NCBI RefSeq assembly: GCF_030581075.1
Contig: NZ_JAUQSW010000018.1
Span: forward strand, 1-39,517
Length of the DNA stretch: 39,517 bases
Origin: Hymenobacter cheonanensis
Lineage (GTDB): Bacteria > Bacteroidota > Bacteroidia > Cytophagales > Hymenobacteraceae
Direction of reading: 5' to 3'
Shown: in pieces, positions 6,742 to 16,351 of the stretch
Position numbering within the stretch: the stretch's first letter is position 1
Layout: each line of letters starts with the position of its first letter
Translations under genes and position numbers: made by a program
The notes under the pieces: generated by a model
Seen by the model: the letters and a program-made list of their open reading frames with translations, nothing else
Told to the model about the DNA's origin: nothing
The model's database searches: none

Positions 6742-9700
6742 ATGCACTCATTGATTGCCAGTTTTCCTGACCTGCACCATATCACGTTTTTACGCGAGAG
6801 GCTATGGGCCCGTCAGCCACTCGGCCGGGCGGCAGTAATGGTTGGTTCGGGTTTCAGTCTAAATGCAGAATCCAAGATAGCTGGTGCACCCTCCTTTCCA
6901 CTCTGGCTTGAGCTGACGGGGCTGTTATTGGACCGGCTGCGTCCATCCCTGACGCCAGAAGAGCGAAAGGTAGCTTTAGACCAAGCTGTTAGTGGTTCTG
7001 GCTCCCTAACGCTAGCACTCGAATTTGAGGCCACGTTTGGTCGTTCAGCGCTCGATGACCTACTTATTAGTCGCGTACCTGACCAAGACCATACTCCTGG
7101 CCTGCTGCATCAAGCGTTGCTGTCATTGCCGTGGGCTGATGTATTCACAACTAATTATGATACGTTATTAGAGCGGACACCCACCAGTGAGCATAATCGC
7201 TACTACGACGTAGTGGTGCATCCGGCGGACCTGCCTAACACCACCCAGCCGCGCATCGTCAAGCTTCATGGTAGCTTGCCCGCCTCCAAGCCCTTTATTA
7301 TTACGGAGGAGGATTTCCGGCGCTACCCTAAAGCTTTCGCCCCGTTTGTCAATACGGTGCAGCAGGCAATGATGGAAAATGACTTTGTCCTGCTAGGTTT
7401 CTCGGGCGATGACCCCAATTTTTTGTCTTGGCTAGGCTGGGTGCGCGATGAGTTGGCCACGCTTCGACCACATGTGTACCTGTGCGGCATACTCGACCTT
7501 AGCTCTGCCCAACGCCTAGTACTGCGAGAGCGGGGCGTGACAGCTATCGATTTAGGCTATCTGTTTCCTAAGGCTAACTACCCGGATAACGCCCGGCAAC
7601 GCAATCAAGATGCGTTAGCTTGGCTACTGTATTCGCTGGCCAATGGGGAGGGAGCCGGTCAGGAAATACCATTATATTGGCCTTATTTCCCAACGCTCGT
7701 AACCGGTAAACGTCGGAAGCTGAACCCACCCCCGCTGGAGGTAGCACAAGAAGTATTTGACTTTGAAGATCGGGTGAGTCCGAAGCAACCGCCGGTGATT
7801 GATAAGGTCACTAAAGAACCGAGCTTTACACCTGAAGCTGCTGCTGAAATTCAGGCAGCGCTTGCTCACTGGAAGCGGGTGCGAGCAGTTTATCCCGGCT
7901 GGGTTGCCCTCCCACACGAGAACCGAGAAAGTTTACAAAAGCGCACTCAGCCCTGGCGCTACACTATCGAAAATTGGGCCCGGACACTGCATGGTACTGA
8001 GCGACTTGAACCGCTGGCTGAACTAGTCTGGCGAATGGAACGTGGCATGATGGTAATTGACTCAGAAAGGTCTGAGCAGTTCTACCACGCTACGCTAGCC
8101 GACATAGCTATTCCCGAGGCACCAGCGCTGCGGGAGCAGTGGGCGACTATCGCTTTCTACTACCTGAAGCACTTACGCTACGAGTTCACTTCTGCTGCAT
8201 TTAAGCAGCTACTGGCCCGTACGGAGCCGCTAGCTGCCGTGCACCCGCGCTATGCCGCCTGGCGGTGCTGGCAGGCCGCGCAGCAGCGTCTGGAGCAGCT
8301 TGACCAAGACGGTGCCCGCCGCTGGCTGCGACGTTGGCCCGATGTAGTAGACGAGCCGGTGTGGGAATTACGGCGGGCGGGCCTGTGGGCCGAAGTTGGA
8401 GAACTGGATTTAGCTGAGCGCTATGCCGCCCTGGCACTCAACACGGCTGTTCAGCGTCAGCCCAAGGGCAAGGTGCGGCTTGATATGCTGGCAGTGGAAG
8501 CAGATGCTCGCCGCCGGCTGACTCAAATCCGGCAAGAACACTGGTTTAGCCAGGATGAGCGAGAGCCAGCCGAAGACCTGTGGAATGCGACGCGCCAAGA
8601 GCGCGACCGTGACCAATTGTATTTAACCCACCGTTGCGAAGCCGCGACGGAACTTAGCCATTTACAGGATGTGCTTAAGGCAGGGATACCAGAAGTTAAA
8701 CGTACTATTTACCAAAGCGTTAATTCATACACTGGCAATAGGGTACGGACCCGTACTAGCGGAGGAGGATTTGAGAGTAGCTGGCTACAGCCGGCACTAG
8801 AAGTGGTAGATTCTTTTGAAGTGCGTGGCCATCAATTTCGGCTATCAACCAACAGCTATACTGAATTGAGTGCCGCCAGTAAATGGTTAGTTGAGCTTTA
8901 TCCATCCAGGGCTCTTGGCATCGTGTTACGGACTGCTAATGACGAGTTATTGATGCGGCTGCTTGATAAAGCGACGGTGCTATCGTTGAGTCAGGAGCAG
9001 TTGCATCCGTTGGTAGAGCAGTCCCTGCAATTGCTTGAAGGGCAATTTCCTTCCGCTTCCTCAGGCCGCCACCCAGGCTTTAAGGAGAATAGTAACCTAA
9101 GAAGTGCAGCACTGGCTATGCTGGTTATCGGACGCACAGTATTCCGGCTACCTGAAGAACTGCGCAGTCGAGCAGTACAGATGGCTTTAGCAGTATGGAC
9201 TCAATGGCCATACGAACTATTACGTCGCCGCAACTTACGCTTGCGAGAAGAGCACTATAATGAGCTCACCAGCGGGATAGTAGCCGTAATGACGGCCGAA
9301 GAAGTGGCAACTCACTTGACGCAGCTTATAGCTGCTGCACCTACTTCTGGCTTCTCGGCAGGCCCTTTCAACGTGCTTCCCGACGACGTACTCCCACCTA
9401 CTCGTCCCGAAACAGAGGAGATGACAACTGCTGTGCAGTTCTGCGTGAGTCGAGTATCTGCCTCTGATTCAAACATTTGGCAATCAATGCTTAGACGGTT
9501 GGACCGTCTCTACAGACGGGATTGGCTTACTCCCCTTGAACAAGCCCGTTATGGCGAACTAGTTTGGCAGACAGCCACTCCTGAATCGCTGCCTAACCTC
9601 GATGACTGGTTTGCTTCTTTTTTACTACAAGTGCCATCACCGGTCGGCGTTGATGCACCAGCTCGTTTAAAGCAAGACCTATTACGGCGAGTAACGCAAT

Positions 9701-10719
9701 TTCAGGACGCGCTAGTAACCGACGTAAATGAGGATAAATTTGGACGGGGAGAGGCCTTCGGACGGTTTTTAACAGAAATTGCCCGTGCTACTAAGCCGGA
9801 GCCAGGTAATCTGACCGTAGAAGAAAATCCAAAAAGAAGTTGGGTTGAGTGGACGCCAACCGAAGCTCGTATTTTATTTGACCTGCTGGAAGCCTGGCTC
9901 TATCGCTGCGAAGCGGGCTTACGACAGCTACGGCAGGTCGAGCGAGGGGAAGCGTTTCAATTTTCTATCGACGAGGATAATTTTGACGAAGCTGGTCAGG
10001 TGTTACGAGAAGCTATCATTCCGAACCTGCCCATCGAGGATATCCCCCTCACGGAGCGGGTTTATGCGCTGTTGCAAAAGATGCTTCAACTCGAACTACG
10101 CGGGCGCAGTGCATTGCCGCTGCTACTCGACCGGTTGCCAGCTGCCGACGACGCCTTCCATTTTACAGCAACTTCCATTCGGTTGGCGCTCGTACATCCT
10201 TCCGATTCTCAACTAGTAGGTGATGGTGTAGAAGGAGTGTGCCGCTGGGCCTACCGATTTTACCACGCTAAGCTAGGTACCCCGCCACCAGACTCGCTGC
10301 TTTATGAATTCGCAGTACGTCTGTCAATGACGGAGCTGCCTAACCTGTTAGTAGTAGCTAGCTGGACTGCTAACCTGCTGACAGCTGCCCCAGACATTCT
10401 TTGGCCCGCACAGGCTCAGGCGCTTGGTGATTCGCTGCGGGTTTTAATTGATGCCACGCAAGCCCCTACCTGGGTTGAGCGTAACCTGGCCCGTACTTTG
10501 ACCGCTCAAGAACGCATCTACCAACGTCCGCGCATTCGCGAACAAGCAGCCAATATCGCCGGGCAATTAGCTGCGCTTAATAAGCATACACCAGTACCGG
10601 GCATAGAAGCAGTTCTGGACGAGTGGCAAGAACTAGCAACCCAAGACCCGCTACCAGAAGTTAGGCGAGCTTGGCAAAAAGGAAGCAGTAGGTTATCTAC
10701 CTATGATGAGGCCGAATAG
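6742..10719 (+). CDS. large SIR2-domain protein, probable NAD-depleting defence effector
   Basis: The 1325-residue protein has an N-terminal SIR2-like domain (about residues 20-260) and a long helical C-terminus. Visible motifs are GSGFSLNA (35-42, NAD-binding loop), TTNYD (136-140) and KLHGS (174-178). Asn138 and His176 sit where catalytic residues lie in NAD-hydrolysing SIR2 defence proteins such as ThsA and DSR2. GFSGDDPNF (219-227) closes the fold. The remaining 1000 or so residues look like helical repeats with no second enzymatic motif, the arrangement of DSR-type proteins, where this part senses phage and holds the NADase in check. I chose ATG 6742 over GTG 6712 because of the promoter-like element just upstream. 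Domain call firm; defence role inferred from family and neighbours. Confidence 0.85.
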   Translation: MHSLIASFPDLHHITFLRERLWARQPLGRAAVMVGSGFSLNAESKIAGAPSFPLWLELTGLLLDRLRPSLTPEERKVALDQAVSGSGSLTLALEFEATFGRSALDDLLISRVPDQDHTPGLLHQALLSLPWADVFTTNYDTLLERTPTSEHNRYYDVVVHPADLPNTTQPRIVKLHGSLPASKPFIITEEDFRRYPKAFAPFVNTVQQAMMENDFVLLGFSGDDPNFLSWLGWVRDELATLRPHVYLCGILDLSSAQRLVLRERGVTAIDLGYLFPKANYPDNARQRNQDALAWLLYSLANGEGAGQEIPLYWPYFPTLVTGKRRKLNPPPLEVAQEVFDFEDRVSPKQPPVIDKVTKEPSFTPEAAAEIQAALAHWKRVRAVYPGWVALPHENRESLQKRTQPWRYTIENWARTLHGTERLEPLAELVWRMERGMMVIDSERSEQFYHATLADIAIPEAPALREQWATIAFYYLKHLRYEFTSAAFKQLLARTEPLAAVHPRYAAWRCWQAAQQRLEQLDQDGARRWLRRWPDVVDEPVWELRRAGLWAEVGELDLAERYAALALNTAVQRQPKGKVRLDMLAVEADARRRLTQIRQEHWFSQDEREPAEDLWNATRQERDRDQLYLTHRCEAATELSHLQDVLKAGIPEVKRTIYQSVNSYTGNRVRTRTSGGGFESSWLQPALEVVDSFEVRGHQFRLSTNSYTELSAASKWLVELYPSRALGIVLRTANDELLMRLLDKATVLSLSQEQLHPLVEQSLQLLEGQFPSASSGRHPGFKENSNLRSAALAMLVIGRTVFRLPEELRSRAVQMALAVWTQWPYELLRRRNLRLREEHYNELTSGIVAVMTAEEVATHLTQLIAAAPTSGFSAGPFNVLPDDVLPPTRPETEEMTTAVQFCVSRVSASDSNIWQSMLRRLDRLYRRDWLTPLEQARYGELVWQTATPESLPNLDDWFASFLLQVPSPVGVDAPARLKQDLLRRVTQFQDALVTDVNEDKFGRGEAFGRFLTEIARATKPEPGNLTVEENPKRSWVEWTPTEARILFDLLEAWLYRCEAGLRQLRQVERGEAFQFSIDEDNFDEAGQVLREAIIPNLPIEDIPLTERVYALLQKMLQLELRGRSALPLLLDRLPAADDAFHFTATSIRLALVHPSDSQLVGDGVEGVCRWAYRFYHAKLGTPPPDSLLYEFAVRLSMTELPNLLVVASWTANLLTAAPDILWPAQAQALGDSLRVLIDATQAPTWVERNLARTLTAQERIYQRPRIREQAANIAGQLAALNKHTPVPGIEAVLDEWQELATQDPLPEVRRAWQKGSSRLSTYDEAE

Positions 10720-10824
10720 CGCATGCGAAAGCATTTCTGTTTATGAAAACCTTTTAAACTAGGCTAATATTATTGTACATCTGTGGCTCGTTGAGCTTAA
10801 GAGGTACCTAATTTCTTACGCTTT

Positions 10825-13800
10825 ATGCCTAATCACAGCAGTGTTTCGTCCACTGGAGGCCTAGGCACCAATTTTGAGCAACATGTTCAGGCGACATTCC
10901 TGATTGGCCTGCTGACGGGTGGAACAACGCCGTGCATTCCGGATGCACGAGTAGTGAAGTTGAATTTTCAAACTACTGATTTGGGGTATGCCACCGACGA
11001 CCTGCTAGTAACAGCACAGTCGGAAATGGGCCAGCAACACCGATTACTGCTTCAAATTAAGCACAACCTAACTTTTAGCATTAGCAACGAGGCATTTGAA
11101 AAAGTCCTAAAGCAGCTTTGGGAGGATTACCAGGATGCAGGCCTATTTGACGCCAACTATGACCGATTGGTCATTGTAAAAAGCAATCTAACTAAGGATG
11201 AGCACAACCACATTAAGATTGTACTGAATTGGGCCAGGTTCAATTCTTCCAGTACGGCCTTCTTTCAGGAGGTTAGCTTATCGCAACAAAAGCAAGCCCG
11301 TGTGGAGCTATTTCGCACGGTGCTCGCTAAGGTAAATAACCAAGCAATTAATGATGATGAATTGTGGCGATTTCTGCGCTGTGTAGAGCTGCTGGATTAT
11401 GACTTGAAATCCACCGGCAGCGTGGACGAGGCTTTTTTGCTGCAACTCATTAACCTGGCTAATCCTAACCCGGACACGATTACGCCCCTTGCCATCTGGC
11501 GGGAAGCAGTAGAGGAGGCGGAGCAGTTGGACAATAACGGTGGTGGGATTGATATCGCCGACCTGCCAGCGCGCCCCCTTTACCGCCGATTTGCGTCGAC
11601 ACAGCTACGACCTATCAGGCAGGCAGTGCAGAGACTGACCACCAACAGCCAGGTCTTGACCAGCGTATTTAGAAACGCAGTGGCTGGCGTCACACTCCCC
11701 CGTCAGGAAAGCAAAGCAGCCGTGCTGGAGGCACTGGAGCAAAGCCAGGTGGTCATGGTAACCGGCGGAGCCGGCGTGGGTAAATCGGCGCTGATGCGGG
11801 ACGTATTAGCCGAATATGTTACGGGCAGTGGGTATTGGGCATTTCGGGCGGAGCAATTTAGCGTACCCACCCTAAGTCAGTTCTTTGCCCAACAGGGGAT
11901 TCAGGAAGAGCTACCCAGCCTGCTGGCCGGCTGGGCCTTGCTCCCGCAAAAGGTGCTCTATATCGACAGCGCCGAAAAGCTGCTGGAAGGCCCAGCTGAC
12001 GATGCCTTTCACCAGCTGCTCGCGCTGGTAAAGGACTTTAGCGGTGTCAAACTGGTGCTGACGGCTCGTCAATACGCTGTGGAACTGCTCATCAACCGCT
12101 ACCGGCTGGAAAACAGCAGCTGCGTCACCGTGCAGCAGCTCTCCAACGAGGAGTTGATCAGCTTAAGCACGCAGGTGCCGCAGCTGCCACAGCTGCTGGG
12201 CAACGATAAGCTCAGCGAGCTGCTGCGCAGCTTGAAGTACCTAGATTTGGCCGTTACGCTACTGCGCAAAACGCCCGATGATTTGTCGGCGGCTTCGCTA
12301 GGTGATTTTAAGGCTCAACTGTGGGAATATGTGGTCGAAGATGCGCTGAATCAGCGGGACGTAACCCTGCCCCAAAAGCGCGGACGTGCGTTTCAAGCCA
12401 TTGTGCTACGGCGGGCGCAGCGACTGGCCATGTTCGTGGAGGCCGAAGACCAAGACGATGCGGCGTTGGTGGCCTTGGTACGCGACGATTTGCTGTATCA
12501 GATTCGGAACACCCGCGAAACCGGCTATTCTCCCACGCACGACGTGCTGGAGGACCTGGCGTTGGTGCGGTTCATTCAGAGCGAATGGCGGCCGGAGCAG
12601 GGCGCGACGACGTTTTTTGCGGCTATTGGCAATAGCCCGGCCCTGCGGCGCGGCTTTCGCCTGTGGGTGGAGGAGATAATAATGGAAGACGTGGCGAGCG
12701 TACTGCCCCTGCTCAGCCAGGTGCTCAATGAGGCTTCGCCCGAAAAATACTGGCTTGATGAGACCCTCGTCGCCGTATTCCGCTCGTCGAATGCCCAAGT
12801 CTTTTTCAATCAGTTTGAGCGTGAGCTGGTGAGCGGAGAGGCTCGACTGCTCGGTCGCTGCCTACGTCTGCTCCGCACTGCTTGCATTCAGCGCACCTAC
12901 CTGGCAGCAAAGGCCACTGGACTCGTGGTGCCCATCGGGTCGGGGTGGGCGGCGGCGCTGGATTTCTGCGCCCGGCACTTGGCCCAGCTGGAGCACATAC
13001 CCTTCGAAACAATCCACCTGCTGCGCCACTGGAAAGACGCAATAGGCAGCCCGCAAGAAGAGCTACCGGCAGGTGCCCCGGCGGCAGCCAGTATGGTGCA
13101 TTACCTCTTCGAAAAGCTCGAGGAAGGCCATAACCTCTGGCGAATAGCCACGGAAGGCGAAAATCTCGACCGCCTAGTTACGCTGGCTTTCGAGCTGGCA
13201 GAGTTGACTGTCGACCAGCTGCGGGGGCTTCTCGAACGCGCAATTGCACCCGAAACCACTGCCCATAGTCACCGCCGGGCTAACCTGCACCAGAAGCTAG
13301 TGGACCGCTGCCTATCAGGCCTAGCAACGGCGCAGGTATGCCGCTACCTACCCGAGACAGTGGTAGCAGTATTGAACCAGGAGTGGCGGGCCCGGCCCCG
13401 CGAAACGCGGCCGGGCCACTACATTTCCTTCCGGGAGCAACTCGGCCGTGAAGAGCAGTACGGTCTGGCCTCTGGGCATTCGCTAGATTCCGCGAGTATC
13501 TTTTATACTCCCGTGTGGCACCTGCTCCAGTACCGGGCCGAGGTTGGCGTTCCGTTCGTGGTGGACTTAGTGAACTACTGTACGCATGCTTATCGGCAAA
13601 GCCGGGAAGAGCCATTGACGACGCACACCTTTACCACGGTCAAAGGCACGGTGGTCACGCAGTATGGCAGTCATACGCTGTGGGACGCTTACCGGGGGCG
13701 GGGATACGTGCCGGCAGTGCTGGCCTCCGTGTTGATGAGCGTGGAGAAGTTCTTCTTGGAATCGACACCTGGCGAGCAGTTAAATTATTGGTTTGAGTAC

Positions 13801-15843
13801 GTGCTGACCCGCTCTGAATCTGTTGCTATGACGGGAGTACTGGCCAGTGCAGCCATGGCCCGGCCCGGAGAATTTGAGGGCCAATGGGTGCCGCTACTTT
13901 CCGTGCAGGAGTTCATCGAATGGGATGCTAGCCGCGCCCATGCAGAGTATATATCAGGTTTGAGTATCGGCGACACCGACAGCCATTTGGCCCGCTGGGA
14001 AAGAACCGAGTCCAACAAGCTCCCGCACCGAAAGGGCTACTCCCATGGGCTGGGCAGCTTCGTGGCGCACTACTTGATTCACCGGGGCGAATACAGTCCG
14101 CAGATTCTAGCCATTCTCGACCTGTACCAGACCGCCGTTACCGACGCGACTAATCTTTACTGGCGCAAACAGCTCAACGAAATGGACTTGCGCACCTGGC
14201 AGGTAACCATCGACAAAGAGCAAAACCTGGCCACTATGCAGCCGGCCTACGACGCCCCCGTGCAAAACATGCTCACGAAGCATGAGCCGCATACCACGGC
14301 CCAAAACCTGGAGCTGCGCATGGCCGCCCAAATTGTGGATTTTCTGGAAGGCAAGCCGAATGCCGCGTGGGCAGTTGATACCTGGCTTGAGATTTATACC
14401 GAGTACACCCGTCCCGGCCGGGAAGCCAGCAACTACAATCGCCTGGTAGGCTTAGCTATGCTCGGGCTAACGCATTTCAGCGGCAGTCTCGACGCTGACC
14501 ACATCGGCTGGTGCTGGAACACGCTCCGCTCCTGCCTGGAATTCAAGCTGGAGACAATGAATGACCACGACACGCGCGTGACATTTGATGAGCGCAACAA
14601 CTTATTTGACGAACAGCACGTGTTTCAGTGCTTTACGCTCCTATACGGATTTGCCCCCAATGCAGTGGCGCAGCAAACGGTCTTGCTTCTGTTGCTGCGC
14701 ACGGTAACCGCGCCGCTGTACGAGCACAAGCAGCGGCATCTCTTTGCTCACCTGCGAGAGGTTTTCTTCCTTAAGTATCCCGAGCTACTGCCTACAGTGT
14801 GGGCCATTGTGGTGGAGCAAGCACGGCATGTCGCCACGGCGCGGGCGGCTGACGACTACCACCAGACCAGCTGGGCTGACTCCGAAGCAACAAAGCTGGC
14901 CTCACTGACAGCTTTGCTAGCAGGCCCCGTGCCCGTAGTGACCGTCGACCAGCTTTCCCCTCCCGCCTATGACCCTGAGCTGCTAGTACGCGCCTTTCTA
15001 CTGACTCCGCTGGCTACGCGCTTGCCCCTGCTCACTAGCTACTTCTGCCAGATGATGCACCTGCTAGTAGCCGACTTGAGCTTGTCGAAGCACCACAGCT
15101 ATCCCCGCGACCAGGACGAGGAGCGAAAATTTGACATCAGTCAACTGCTCAGCATCCGGACGGCCATAGGTCAGATTATGCTTTTCAGCGATATTGACCT
15201 GGCGAAAAGGCTATTAGAAATGCTACTAGATGGCTTGAATCAACAACCAGTCGGCCGCTTCTCTACTGCGGATGAGTTTCAGAATTTTGTTGAAAATATT
15301 TTGATTCGGGTCATCATTGAGTTGGATTTGCTGGGCGTAGCGCCAGCCAACGCTACTGCGCAAGCGAGCAGAACGCAGCACTTCTGGCAGCTCTGGGAGC
15401 ATCTCCTTTCGCAACTGATTACCCCCGCGACGCTACCCCTCGCCCCCCTGGCCCTGCTGGACATTCAGTGGGAACTAGCCTTCACACACTGGAAGCCGTT
15501 TGAAACGGGACAGACTTACTACCAGCGCGCAGTCCAACAGTTTGGGCCCACTCACCTTCGCTCCTGGCTGAAGGTGCTAACAACGGTGGGCGATAAAACG
15601 ATGCTCCCTCAGGCGCTACCCCTCGTGGTTGAGATATGCAAGAACCACCCCGAGCAACTGACTGCCTTGTATTATCCAGGGGTCGCAAGCCTCTTTGTTG
15701 AGCGATTATTTCAACATCACATGCGGGCTATTAAGCAACGGGATGACTACCTGACTAGCTTTCTGTGGGTGCTTGATACAATGGTGGATTTCGGCTCCTC
15801 AAGTGCTTACCTAGTGCGAGAGGATGTAATTACCTTTAAATAA
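10825..15843 (+). CDS. nuclease-STAND ATPase fusion, Avs-like
   Basis: The 1672-residue protein has three parts. Residues about 10-200 look like a DUF4297-type PD-(D/E)XK nuclease: GTNFEQH opening helix, then YATDDLLV with Asp59, then LLQIK with Gln77 and Lys79. An NTPase follows with Walker A GGAGVGKS (314-321), Walker B VLYIDS (377-382) and an LTARQY sensor-type motif about 40 residues on. The rest, over 1000 residues, is helical and resembles the repeat sensor of STAND proteins. The order nuclease, STAND ATPase, long repeats is that of Avs/AVAST anti-phage sensors, which bind a phage protein, oligomerise and cut DNA. It is in the same direction as the SIR2 gene, 105 bp later. Which Avs type it belongs to, if any, cannot be told from sequence alone. 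Confidence 0.75.
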   Translation: MPNHSSVSSTGGLGTNFEQHVQATFLIGLLTGGTTPCIPDARVVKLNFQTTDLGYATDDLLVTAQSEMGQQHRLLLQIKHNLTFSISNEAFEKVLKQLWEDYQDAGLFDANYDRLVIVKSNLTKDEHNHIKIVLNWARFNSSSTAFFQEVSLSQQKQARVELFRTVLAKVNNQAINDDELWRFLRCVELLDYDLKSTGSVDEAFLLQLINLANPNPDTITPLAIWREAVEEAEQLDNNGGGIDIADLPARPLYRRFASTQLRPIRQAVQRLTTNSQVLTSVFRNAVAGVTLPRQESKAAVLEALEQSQVVMVTGGAGVGKSALMRDVLAEYVTGSGYWAFRAEQFSVPTLSQFFAQQGIQEELPSLLAGWALLPQKVLYIDSAEKLLEGPADDAFHQLLALVKDFSGVKLVLTARQYAVELLINRYRLENSSCVTVQQLSNEELISLSTQVPQLPQLLGNDKLSELLRSLKYLDLAVTLLRKTPDDLSAASLGDFKAQLWEYVVEDALNQRDVTLPQKRGRAFQAIVLRRAQRLAMFVEAEDQDDAALVALVRDDLLYQIRNTRETGYSPTHDVLEDLALVRFIQSEWRPEQGATTFFAAIGNSPALRRGFRLWVEEIIMEDVASVLPLLSQVLNEASPEKYWLDETLVAVFRSSNAQVFFNQFERELVSGEARLLGRCLRLLRTACIQRTYLAAKATGLVVPIGSGWAAALDFCARHLAQLEHIPFETIHLLRHWKDAIGSPQEELPAGAPAAASMVHYLFEKLEEGHNLWRIATEGENLDRLVTLAFELAELTVDQLRGLLERAIAPETTAHSHRRANLHQKLVDRCLSGLATAQVCRYLPETVVAVLNQEWRARPRETRPGHYISFREQLGREEQYGLASGHSLDSASIFYTPVWHLLQYRAEVGVPFVVDLVNYCTHAYRQSREEPLTTHTFTTVKGTVVTQYGSHTLWDAYRGRGYVPAVLASVLMSVEKFFLESTPGEQLNYWFEYVLTRSESVAMTGVLASAAMARPGEFEGQWVPLLSVQEFIEWDASRAHAEYISGLSIGDTDSHLARWERTESNKLPHRKGYSHGLGSFVAHYLIHRGEYSPQILAILDLYQTAVTDATNLYWRKQLNEMDLRTWQVTIDKEQNLATMQPAYDAPVQNMLTKHEPHTTAQNLELRMAAQIVDFLEGKPNAAWAVDTWLEIYTEYTRPGREASNYNRLVGLAMLGLTHFSGSLDADHIGWCWNTLRSCLEFKLETMNDHDTRVTFDERNNLFDEQHVFQCFTLLYGFAPNAVAQQTVLLLLLRTVTAPLYEHKQRHLFAHLREVFFLKYPELLPTVWAIVVEQARHVATARAADDYHQTSWADSEATKLASLTALLAGPVPVVTVDQLSPPAYDPELLVRAFLLTPLATRLPLLTSYFCQMMHLLVADLSLSKHHSYPRDQDEERKFDISQLLSIRTAIGQIMLFSDIDLAKRLLEMLLDGLNQQPVGRFSTADEFQNFVENILIRVIIELDLLGVAPANATAQASRTQHFWQLWEHLLSQLITPATLPLAPLALLDIQWELAFTHWKPFETGQTYYQRAVQQFGPTHLRSWLKVLTTVGDKTMLPQALPLVVEICKNHPEQLTALYYPGVASLFVERLFQHHMRAIKQRDDYLTSFLWVLDTMVDFGSSSAYLVREDVITFK

Positions 15844-15945
15844 AAGCAATTGAACAGGCCCCATTCAATTCGTTACTTGCTTGACTTATAAATTATAAGC
15901 ACCCTGTAAAATTTCATCACATAAATTATGCAAGCCACTCTATAC

Positions 15946-16192
15946 GGGGTTCTCGTTACAACGGGGCGAGAAATTACGGTAAGGGTCCCATTATCTCACG
16001 AGGCCGCTGCAAAGTGACGCATTGATTCGTGAGACGGTTATAAAAGGCACGTAACCGGGTAACAAAGTCACGTTTTTAGCGAGTGCCTACCTGCCTCGTA
16101 AAACGAGCTTTTAATGAGATGGTCACAAATTTCTTGATAGCCAATATTTTAGAGCTTACTGTAATTTTACGCCCCGTTGTAACGAGAACCCC
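15946..16192. mobile_element. Tn3-derived miniature element (TIME-like), 247 bp
   Basis: The two ends are 38-bp inverted repeats (15946-15983 and 16155-16192). They are identical over the outer 22 bp and differ at three positions in the inner 16. Each begins GGGGTTCTCG and ends GTAAG. A 38-bp repeat that starts GGGG and ends TAAG is the hallmark of the Tn3 family. The interior has no gene but has internal pairings (TCTCACGA with TCGTGAGA; ACGAGGC with GCCTCGT), possibly a resolution site. The 5-bp flanks (TATAC and AACAG) do not match, so the expected target duplication is missing. TIMEs of about this size are known from Pseudomonas. Confidence 0.8.
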
Positions 16193-16295
16193 AACAGCTA
16201 CTTGCTACGCCCGGTAGACAGCCATAGGTTAGCCACCACTACTCGGTGTACGGACACGTTTGAAAAGACTTTTCTGCTTTGAAATGCCGAGCAAC

Positions 16296-16345
16296 CGGGG
16301 TGTTTTTGCCTCAAATTTGCGCAAATTTGAGGCAAAAACACCCCG
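16296..16345. repeat. 50-bp perfect palindrome with no loop
   Basis: Positions 16296-16320 (CGGGGTGTTTTTGCCTC...) are the exact inverse of 16321-16345, with no spacer. The palindrome ends 6 bp before the ATG of the zinc-cluster gene. A transcript through it would fold into a 25-bp hairpin at the ribosome-loading site. The A and T runs are inside the stem, so it is not shaped like a terminator. Confidence 0.95.
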
Positions 16346-16351
16346 ACTAGG

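Noticed and set aside
12321..13796. Several overlapping frames inside the STAND gene, both strands
   Set aside because: The STAND frame has continuous domain structure through this region. The others are Arg/Ala/Gly-rich shadows of its GC-rich codons.
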